From JAFGTX01 sp942492225 (lineage in GTDB: Bacteria > Bacillota > Clostridia > Peptostreptococcales > Acidaminobacteraceae), in NCBI GenBank assembly GCA_942492225.1, contig CALODS010000008.1, positions 1 to 12,210 on the forward strand: a stretch of 12,210 bases of DNA. Direction: 5' to 3'. Every line of letters starts with the position of its first letter. The first letter of the stretch is position 1. Shown here one piece after another: positions 6,847 through 12,210 of this stretch. Made by a program: the position numbers and the translations under genes. Below the pieces are notes generated by a model that did not search any database, had not been told where the DNA came from, and was given only the letters and a program-made list of their open reading frames with translations.

Positions 6847-6850
6847 GGAT
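6845..6850 (+). promoter_or_regulatory. Ribosome binding site supporting a TTG start at 6855
   Basis: AAGGAT overlaps the stop of the previous gene and lies 4 nt before TTG at 6855. No ATG lies near the N-terminus of this frame ahead of the P-loop, so TTG is the best start. Confidence 0.6.
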
Positions 6851-6854
6851 CAAA

Positions 6855-7514
6855 TTGTTGTTCTTGAAAAAAGATACGTATAAAGAAGCAAAGAGATTAA
6901 TTCACCAAAGTAATCTCAATGTAGTAGCTGTTACGGGTCCACAAAGATCTGGTACAAGAATAGCATCTAAAATTTTAGCTAAAGATTTTGGTTGGCGTTA
7001 TATTGATGAATTTGGCATTCTTATTGATAATCAATTTCTATTCCAACATGTAATAAAGAAAGGTAATGTAGTAATTCATTGTCCTTCATTATCACAATCT
7101 ATTCATACTTTTGCAGATGTTTTTGTTGTTTTCATGTGGAGAAAGGCTCAAGATATTCATAAATCTGAAAGAAAATTAAATGCTTCTGTTGGCATAAACA
7201 TGATCAGAGAAATAGAAAAGTATAATGAAGATCCTCGAAAATGGAGATATGATTCTCAATATGTGAAAAAATATTATTGGAGAAGTCAACAAAAGATGCG
7301 TCTTAAAAATAGATCTATAGAGTTGATATATGAAGATTTGTCAAGTTCTGATATGTGGCTTGATTATAATAATAGAACTCAATTTGGTCCCAATCATTTA
7401 GAAGGAATGGAATGGTCGTTAGTATCCGATTATGTACCACAAACCCCAGAAGAGATAGAGAGGTTGCAATATACTTCTAGTGTTTTAGAAAATCTTTGGG
7501 TGAAGCAATCTTAA
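6855..7514 (+). CDS. P-loop protein, sulfotransferase- or kinase-like
   Basis: A 219-residue protein with an early beta strand and phosphate-binding loop, VVAVTGPQRSGTRIASKIL (23-41). The R-S-G-T core resembles the 5'-phosphosulfate-binding loop of sulfotransferases as well as degenerate Walker A motifs. A second strand followed by a basic helix, VVFMWRKAQDIHKSERK (91-107), resembles the 3'-phosphate-binding region of sulfotransferases, where an Arg and a Ser bind PAPS. Either a sulfotransferase or a nucleotide kinase is possible; I cannot decide and no substrate is evident. It follows the ConA-like gene by 8 nt and uses a TTG start, so it is likely translated from the same mRNA. It converges on thyX, sharing TTAA at 7511-7514. 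Confidence 0.68.
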   Translation: MLFLKKDTYKEAKRLIHQSNLNVVAVTGPQRSGTRIASKILAKDFGWRYIDEFGILIDNQFLFQHVIKKGNVVIHCPSLSQSIHTFADVFVVFMWRKAQDIHKSERKLNASVGINMIREIEKYNEDPRKWRYDSQYVKKYYWRSQQKMRLKNRSIELIYEDLSSSDMWLDYNNRTQFGPNHLEGMEWSLVSDYVPQTPEEIERLQYTSSVLENLWVKQS

Positions 7515-9286
7515 ACTCTTAAATTTGTATATTCTTTTAATCCATCTACTTCTTCTATTTGTGCTCCATAAAGAATATGTGGCCATTTAGAGGTAACAAT
7601 ATCTGCAACTTCATTGAAGACATATCGAATTTCCCATTCTGCATGACGAGAAGTTCTCATTTCGATTACATGTCTTAAAGCTCTCAAGTTAACACTCCAA
7701 CCAATTTCATTAGCTAGACCATTAGGTGCAATTCTACGAATAGCAGAAGTAATTTTTTTCTTAATTTTAAAATCTTTTTCTTCAGTCAAACCAGTTTTCT
7801 TTTCAAGTCGTTTGACCATCTCTTCTGTATATTGAAGAAACTCTTGTAATTCTTCTTGGCAATTTTCAAGTTCTGGAGGTAAAATAAAACGAACATCATC
7901 TAATCGTACATATCGACCACTTGTTTGAGAAAAAGCGAAACCCGCACGATGACGAACCAACTCGTGGCTGAATATTCTTGATGTATCTGTTGTAATAAAA
8001 TTAAGACTACAATGCTCAAGCACGCTATTACCACACCACACTGGCTTGCCATCTCTTTTGACATAAAGTGTATTATTTGGTACTTCTGCACAATAAACCA
8101 TACCACTATAATTTATCCACGATGTTTTACCAACAGAACCTTTAAACTTATTGACTTCTGGTTTTAAAAATCCTTTTATTATACCCATTCTATACAATGG
8201 TTTTTTTCCAAAAGAATTATTTTTTATTCTTTGATTTTTATCTAAAACACGTTCTAAATTTGCAGCATATCCACAATGCAGGCATAATTGTTGAAATTGA
8301 TTAGCTAAAGTTTGACTTGTAGTATCAAATACTGTACATGTTTTTCCAACAGATCCATCCGAATTAATCAATCCATCTAAAATATCTAAAAGCTGATTTT
8401 TAGACAAAAGAGTAAAATAATTTTGTGGTATTACTTTCTCTTTGTTTTGATTATAAATTTTCAAAAATTCTGAAAAATATTGCTCTGGAATATGAACTGA
8501 ATAACGATCTTGATTGTTATCTAATAACCATCCTAATTTATTACATACTTTATTTAAATATGTAATTTTTCTAGATTTTCGTAATTTAAATTTTACTTTT
8601 TTAGAGTCTTTTGAAATACTTCCATCTCCAATAGTAAAACCTAATAGTTGCAACATTCCATTTGGAAAAAGTAGTGATGAATTTTCAGTCCAATTACCAC
8701 TTTTTAAATAACAATGTGATTTAGAATCTAGTTCTTCTGCTAGAATAAATTCATAATTATTTCTTTTTCTTCCTTCTTTTGTAGTGGTTTTGCACACATA
8801 CATTCTATGATTAGGCGTTACAAGTAAATTAACATGATGACTATCTACTTGATACATTTTTCCATCATATTTATACTTAAAAATATTTGTAGGTTTATGA
8901 TATTCTATATTGCCGTTTTGATTAAGTGTTGCAAATTTCGTATCTTCTACAACATCTTTCCATGCAATCCATCCTTCGTCTGTTAAGACTTTTGTTTTTT
9001 CGTCATAACAACCATGACCTGTATTTATTACATTTTCTAAATTTGATTTAATACCTCTTGTTCTAGTTATGTTGGAATTTTTTCCAACAGTTAAAGATTT
9101 GTAACAAAGTTTAGCATAAAAAGAACAAAGTATTTCTCCTGTAGAGATTCCTTCTTGTTTTGCGGCTTCTATATCACTAAGAAATTCTTCGTTATTTGTA
9201 TAACGTAGATAATCTTCAATTACTTGCAAATCTATATTGGTTTGTCCTACAAGAAATGTTTTAGGTTTTACAAAGTAGTCTTTCAT
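7511..9286 (-). CDS. thyX: Flavin-dependent thymidylate synthase ThyX, interrupted by an intein
   Basis: A 591-residue precursor. Residues 1-92 and 421-591 join to a 263-residue ThyX, slightly longer than usual; residues 93-420 are an intein. ThyX methylates dUMP to dTMP with methylene-tetrahydrofolate, FAD and NADPH, supplying thymidine nucleotides for phage replication. Recognisable parts are GHG/SVLEH (the family's GHxSxxEH segment, split by the intein) and RHRAGFAFSQTSGRY (445-459), the signature that binds FAD and dUMP. The C-terminal R-A-L-R-H, M-R-T-S-R-H-A-E-W-E-I-R segment follows. The signature has eight residues between RHR and Ser, not the commonly quoted seven. A moderate AGGG lies 7 nt before the ATG. 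A 216-nt noncoding, hairpin-rich region separates it from the upstream amidotransferase gene. Confidence 0.92.
   Translation of the reverse strand: MKDYFVKPKTFLVGQTNIDLQVIEDYLRYTNNEEFLSDIEAAKQEGISTGEILCSFYAKLCYKSLTVGKNSNITRTRGIKSNLENVINTGHGCYDEKTKVLTDEGWIAWKDVVEDTKFATLNQNGNIEYHKPTNIFKYKYDGKMYQVDSHHVNLLVTPNHRMYVCKTTTKEGRKRNNYEFILAEELDSKSHCYLKSGNWTENSSLLFPNGMLQLLGFTIGDGSISKDSKKVKFKLRKSRKITYLNKVCNKLGWLLDNNQDRYSVHIPEQYFSEFLKIYNQNKEKVIPQNYFTLLSKNQLLDILDGLINSDGSVGKTCTVFDTTSQTLANQFQQLCLHCGYAANLERVLDKNQRIKNNSFGKKPLYRMGIIKGFLKPEVNKFKGSVGKTSWINYSGMVYCAEVPNNTLYVKRDGKPVWCGNSVLEHCSLNFITTDTSRIFSHELVRHRAGFAFSQTSGRYVRLDDVRFILPPELENCQEELQEFLQYTEEMVKRLEKKTGLTEEKDFKIKKKITSAIRRIAPNGLANEIGWSVNLRALRHVIEMRTSRHAEWEIRYVFNEVADIVTSKWPHILYGAQIEEVDGLKEYTNLRV
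8027..9010 (-). mobile_element. Intein with LAGLIDADG homing endonuclease in ThyX
   Basis: 328 residues, starting at Cys1 (CYDEKTKVLTDEGW, splicing block A) and ending in VWCGN before Ser+1 of the C-extein. Block B is NLLVTPNHRM (T65, N67, H68). Two LAGLIDADG-type motifs, LLGFTIGDG (122-130) and LDGLINSDG (211-219), each with an acidic residue, suggest an active homing endonuclease. Block F is VYCAEVPNNTLYVKRDG (305-321). The penultimate residue is Gly, not the usual His, which occurs in other working inteins but may slow Asn cyclisation. Splicing would restore GHG-SVLEH, the conserved active-site segment of ThyX, so ThyX depends on splicing. Confidence 0.93.
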
Positions 9287-9310
9287 TGGTTTGCCCTGGA
9301 TGAAATTTAG

Positions 9311-9500
9311 TTAAGACAACATGAAGAGAGTCGAACTCTTCTAAAGACCGTCATGTTGTTATTGGGGATTCATTATTTGACTTATTTTGCATATTATCAT
9401 AAGTCTAAACGAATCGGCTCCCCATTACCGCTGACGTTGTATCGTCAAGTTAAATATAAAATCATAGTAAGTACAATATAATCAATCAGGTCATACGACC
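9311..9500. ncRNA. Noncoding hairpin-rich region, candidate structured RNA
   Basis: This gap between two minus-strand genes has no plausible ORF but five perfect or near-perfect stems. They are 9315-9324/9351-9360 (10 bp, one G-T), 9323-9328/9336-9341 (6 bp, 7-nt loop), 9363-9368/9419-9424 (6 bp) enclosing 9379-9385/9399-9405 (7 bp), 9432-9436/9443-9447 (5 bp) and 9489-9492/9497-9500 (4 bp). On the minus strand the first two stems form a 7-bp acceptor-like helix on a 5-bp T-arm with loop TTCGACT, but D and anticodon arms are not in place, so it is not an ordinary tRNA. The stems are GC-richer than their surroundings. A thyX leader, processing site or stable small RNA is possible; which strand is active is unknown. 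Confidence 0.4.
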
Positions 9501-9502
9501 GT

Positions 9503-10213
9503 TTATATTTCTATCATATTTTTAAATTGTGTCAACACCAATTTGGAGGATTCTTGTTCCTCATAATCCCATTCTGGGTGCCACTGGCAACTAATCCAAT
9601 TTTGTCCGTGCATCAATTCGATTAATTCAAAATGTTGGTTATCTAATTTACATTCTAAAATTCCATCTATGACAACTTGGTTGCTGTTTGTTGGTGGTTT
9701 GATAAGGCCCTGATGATGAAAACTATTAACCCAAAGAATTTCTCCATATATTTCTTGAGAGTGAATCACATTTACATGATGCATCGGATTAATTTTATCT
9801 AGGGCTAAATCTTTAAGTTGTCTACCAGGACTATGGACTATTTCACTTGAACACAAATCCATAACTAATTCTATTCCGTGTTGTATGCCTAGTATTTGGT
9901 GACCTCTACAAATGCCTAATAGGGGTTTATTTGTTGTAGAACAATATTGTAATATCGCTAATTCTAAGAGATCTCTTTGTTTGTTGAATTTTTTAAGATT
10001 CTTTTTTTGTACTACAGATTTTCCATAAGTACTAGGGTGTATATCAACACCTCCTTGTAAGATAAAAGCATCACATTTTTCCATCCAATATTTTCTATTT
10101 TCTTGATTATTATGACATAAAAGAATGAAATTTACTTTCAAAAATTCTTCTGCCATTTTGATTGTTTCAGCAGTGTAGAAACTTGGACCTGTTATTCCTA
10201 TTAGTTTTTTCAT
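9503..10213 (-). CDS. Class I glutamine amidotransferase, PuuD / peptidase C26-like
   Basis: A 236-residue protein with a complete Cys-His-Glu triad. The nucleophile C102 is in LLGICRGHQILG (98-109), and H212 and E214 are in CQWHPEW (209-215). QGGVDIHPSTYG (53-64) and RDLLELAI (80-87) are typical of the gamma-glutamyl-GABA hydrolase (PuuD) branch, as is NSFHHQGL (163-170). It hydrolyses a gamma-glutamyl amide or provides ammonia to a partner enzyme. No synthetase domain is fused and none is adjacent, so the substrate is open. The family is small, so the protein is complete at normal length. GAGG before the ATG at 10213 supports the start. It lies upstream of thyX on the same strand, separated by the hairpin-rich region. 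Confidence 0.87.
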   Translation of the reverse strand: MKKLIGITGPSFYTAETIKMAEEFLKVNFILLCHNNQENRKYWMEKCDAFILQGGVDIHPSTYGKSVVQKKNLKKFNKQRDLLELAILQYCSTTNKPLLGICRGHQILGIQHGIELVMDLCSSEIVHSPGRQLKDLALDKINPMHHVNVIHSQEIYGEILWVNSFHHQGLIKPPTNSNQVVIDGILECKLDNQHFELIELMHGQNWISCQWHPEWDYEEQESSKLVLTQFKNMIEI

Positions 10214-10228
10214 CTTATACCCTCTAAT

Positions 10229-10789
10229 ATGGTAATGGTTTACGTTGGGTCAAATTTAAAAATAGCTATTATTTGTGAAGAAACCACTATACAAGAGTGG
10301 CTTTCATTTGCAAGCTGGTATTCAATATACAAAAATTTACCTAAAGCACAAGTAGAATTGTTTTGTGCAAGATCTCATTCATTCTTTTATTGGCCTGATA
10401 GAGTTGGTGTAAAAATACATAGAATAAGAAAAAGGTAAACAAAGAAGATTTAAAGGAATACTTTATTATAGACTCTTTTGTTGTGGCTATAAGAAATACT
10501 GAAGATTTACTTACAATGCCTGCTAAAAGTGACGATTATGGAACCTTTTGTGATTGGACAGATGGGTGGGTAATTTTGTTGTTACTGAATGGATACATAG
10601 AGAGGTGGACCTCTAAATCGAGTGAGAGTTGTACTTGGAAAGAGTTGACGGTGAATGAAAAGAAGGTTTCTGATTTTGTGGAGAAAATGTTTCCCACTAT
10701 ACCAATTTGTTACGGGGTGGTATTTATGAAAAGATTTAATTTTGAAGATAACGAAGATCCTGAAGAAGAAACATTCTTTGTAGTTGACG
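10229..10789 (+). pseudogene. Hypothetical phage gene, frameshifted and truncated by the junction
   Basis: Two overlapping reading frames appear to be one gene. The first, from ATG 10229 or 10235, gives a protein starting with strand-like LKIAIICEE and running to a TAA at 10436-10438. The second frame continues without a stop from about 10423 as KVNKEDLKEYFIIDSFVV and runs to the GC-rich junction. The switch is at the A-run 10429-10433; restoring one A joins the frames into about 187 residues. The product has no recognised domain; Trp and acidic residues are frequent near the end (EDNEDPEEETFFVVDD). A lost base in a homopolymer is the simplest cause, especially as the adjoining sequence is error-rich, though a true mutation or programmed -1 shift is possible. 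No Shine-Dalgarno sequence is visible. Confidence 0.55.
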
Positions 10790-10797
10790 ATGACCGG
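10784..10797. other. Composition and gene junction, probable chimera point
   Basis: AT-rich phage sequence encoding acidic FFVVDD changes within about ten bases to GC-rich sequence encoding Mfd on the other strand. Mfd homology stops at ...PYDPVIV, in mid-gene. The shared bases around GACGATGAC fit either side, so the exact join cannot be fixed. There are no direct repeats, att-like core, integrase or transposon end. Confidence 0.8.
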
Positions 10798-12210
10798 GTC
10801 ATAGGGCACGAAGGTGCGAACCGCCAGGCGGTCGACCGGCGGCGTCGCGATGATGCTGAGCTCGCGGACGCCCGCGAGCGCCATCTGCAAGTTGCGCCGG
10901 GATCGGCGTCGCGGTCGGCGTCAGCATGTACGTCGGCCTTGAGCTGTTTCAGCCGTTCCTTCTGCGCCACCTTGCCGAAGTTTTATTCTTCATCAACGAC
11001 CAGCAGGCCGAGATGGGCGAAATTGAATCGGCCCGAAGAGCAAGGCATGGGTGCCGACGACGATGTCGTGACCGACCCGTCGGCGAGGCGTAGCCTCTTC
11101 ACCTCGAAAGCCATCTTTGCGCCGGTGGACCGAGACGCGAAATCTGCTCGATCCGCAGCGGCAATCCCTTGAACCGTTCCTTGAAGGTCAGAAAATGCTG
11201 GTGCGCCAGCAGTGTTGTCGGCACTACGATGGCGACCTGCGAACCGCTCATCGCGGTGACGAAGGCAGCGCGCAGCGCGACCTCGGTCTTGCCGAAGCCC
11301 ACATCGCCGCAGACCAGCCGATCCATCGGACGGCCGGATTGCAGGTCGGCGACCACGTCGTCGATGGCGCCTTGCTGGTCCTCGGTCTCGAAAAAGGCGA
11401 AGCGGGCGCCGAATTCCTCGAAGGCGCCGGGCGTGATCTGCTGGCTTCGCCGATGCGGGTAACGCGTTCGGCCGCGACCTTGAGAAGCTGGTCGGCGATC
11501 TCGCGGATGCGTGCCTTCGCCTTCGCCTTGCGGGCCTGCCACGCGGGCGCGCCGAGCCGGTCGAGCTGCGCCGCCGCATCCTCGGAGCCGTAGCGCGACA
11601 GCACCTCGATATTCTCCACCGGCACGTAGAGCCGGTCGTCGCCGGCATAGAGCAAGCGCAGGCAGTCATGCGGCGCGCCGCCAACCGTCAGCGTCTCAAG
11701 CCCGTCATAACGGCCAATGCCGTTGTCGATATGCACGACGAGGTCGCCTTCGTTGAGGCTGGAGGACTTCGGAGATGAACTGGTCCGCGCGCCGCCGCTT
11801 CCAGGTTGGCCCGGGCGAGACGCTCGCCCAGGGCATGCCCTGCTGCGCTGACGACGATGAGGTCGGGCGATGTAAAGCCGTGGTCGGCGTTGAGCACGAC
11901 CAATGTCGTGGTGCCAGCCGGTATATTCGTGGCCTCGGCCCAGCTCTCCACGGACTTCGTGTTGGTTACGTGATGCTCGGCCAGCATATGCGCCAGCCGG
12001 TCGCGCGAGCCGGCGCTCGATGCGGCTATGACGATGCGGCGCTTCTTCTCCCCTTCGATAAGCTCGCGGACAGCGTCGAAGGGACTGCGGTCCGGCTGGG
12101 CGCAGGCCAGGGCGAAGTCCGGCGGCGGCGCGCCCTTTGCATCGACCGAATTGGCGTCGTGATCGTGGTGCTTGAAGCGCGTTGCGGGTCAACCGCCAGC
12201 CGGTCGCCGA
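10790..12210 (-). pseudogene. mfd: mfd (transcription-repair coupling factor) fragment, many frameshifts, bacterial
   Basis: Pieces of Mfd appear in the right order on the minus strand but in changing frames. Near 11790-12120 is the end of the N-terminal half (DFALACAQPDRSPFD, VESWAEATNIPAGT, NADHGFTSPDL). Near 11460-11765 is the RNA-polymerase-interacting CarD-like domain (EGDLVVHIDNGIGRYDGL, AGDDRLYVPVENIEVLSRYG). Then come the translocase motifs: Walker A GDVGFGKTE near 11285-11310, DIVVGTHALLF, Walker B LLVVDEE near 10986-11005, and QMALAGVRELSIIATPP. Frame breaks fall near 11810, 11767, 11455, 11130, 11070, 11020, 10930 and 10895. A TAA at 10985-10983 replaces an expected Gln. Mfd removes stalled polymerase and recruits UvrA. 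Wording and GC content look alphaproteobacterial. The indel density suggests uncorrected long-read sequence, not a decayed gene. Confidence 0.85.

Noticed and set aside
9315..9440. A complete tRNA gene on the minus strand
   Set aside because: The T-arm and an acceptor stem are good, but with the near acceptor strand the molecule is only about 42 nt, and with the far one about 125 nt. No anticodon arm of normal geometry can be placed.
10483..11172. A 229-residue plus-strand ORF across the junction
   Set aside because: Its first ~100 residues are phage sequence and the rest is antisense to mfd with biased Arg/Ala/Ser composition; it is a chimera artefact.
11117..11593. Plus-strand ORFs in the GC-rich part
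   Set aside because: High GC content gives long open frames by chance; the minus strand carries clear Mfd motifs over the same bases.
10790..12210. mfd as a phage-acquired auxiliary gene
   Set aside because: It is truncated at both ends, full of indels, compositionally foreign and on low-quality sequence; a chimeric read explains it better.

Overview
About 10.8 kb of this window reads as AT-rich bacteriophage DNA. It is densely packed, with a median gap of only a few bases and frequent strand switches. The last ~1.4 kb is a GC-rich, frameshift-ridden piece of a bacterial mfd gene fused to it. Several signs point to a large tailed phage of the T4-like (myovirus) type. One is a perfect TATAAATA late-promoter element upstream of a small gene. 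Another is a set of small proteins whose N-termini resemble the T4 capsid-targeting sequence. There are also concanavalin-A-like tail or fibre proteins, a free-standing HNH nuclease and a flavin-dependent thymidylate synthase carrying an intein. No terminase, capsid or polymerase gene lies in the window, so this placement is an inference.

Layout. 1-528 (minus): two small coupled genes with 'MxFKE/Q' N-termini. 550-1036 (plus): an HNH endonuclease and a tiny, extremely Cys-rich lipoprotein. 1033-2451 (minus): a full-length HldE-like bifunctional heptose-phosphate kinase/nucleotidyltransferase. 2515-3853 (plus): a possible HTH protein with a T4-type targeting peptide, then a Fringe-like (GT31-type) glycosyltransferase. 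3848-4636 (minus): a beta-repeat protein with a Cys-rich C-terminus. 4667-7514 (plus): two paralogous LamG/ConA-like proteins and a P-loop sulfotransferase/kinase-like protein, probably one operon. 7511-9286 (minus): ThyX interrupted by a 328-residue LAGLIDADG intein. 9311-9500: a noncoding stretch rich in hairpins, one resembling a tRNA acceptor/T-arm. 9503-10213 (minus): a class I glutamine amidotransferase of the PuuD/peptidase C26 type. 10229-10789 (plus): a hypothetical phage gene broken by one frameshift and cut off by the junction.

How the genes may work together. HldE and the GT31-like enzyme suggest sugar-nucleotide synthesis and glycosylation, whether of virion proteins, DNA or host surface. 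The ConA-like and beta-repeat proteins are candidates for receptor-binding or virion-decorating parts. ThyX supplies dTMP for replication. Small proteins with targeting peptides may be packaged into the head.

From about 10,790 to the end the sequence encodes Mfd (transcription-repair coupling factor) of alphaproteobacterial appearance on the minus strand, with seven or more indels and an in-frame stop. This looks like uncorrected long-read sequence joined chimerically to the phage contig, not a phage gene.
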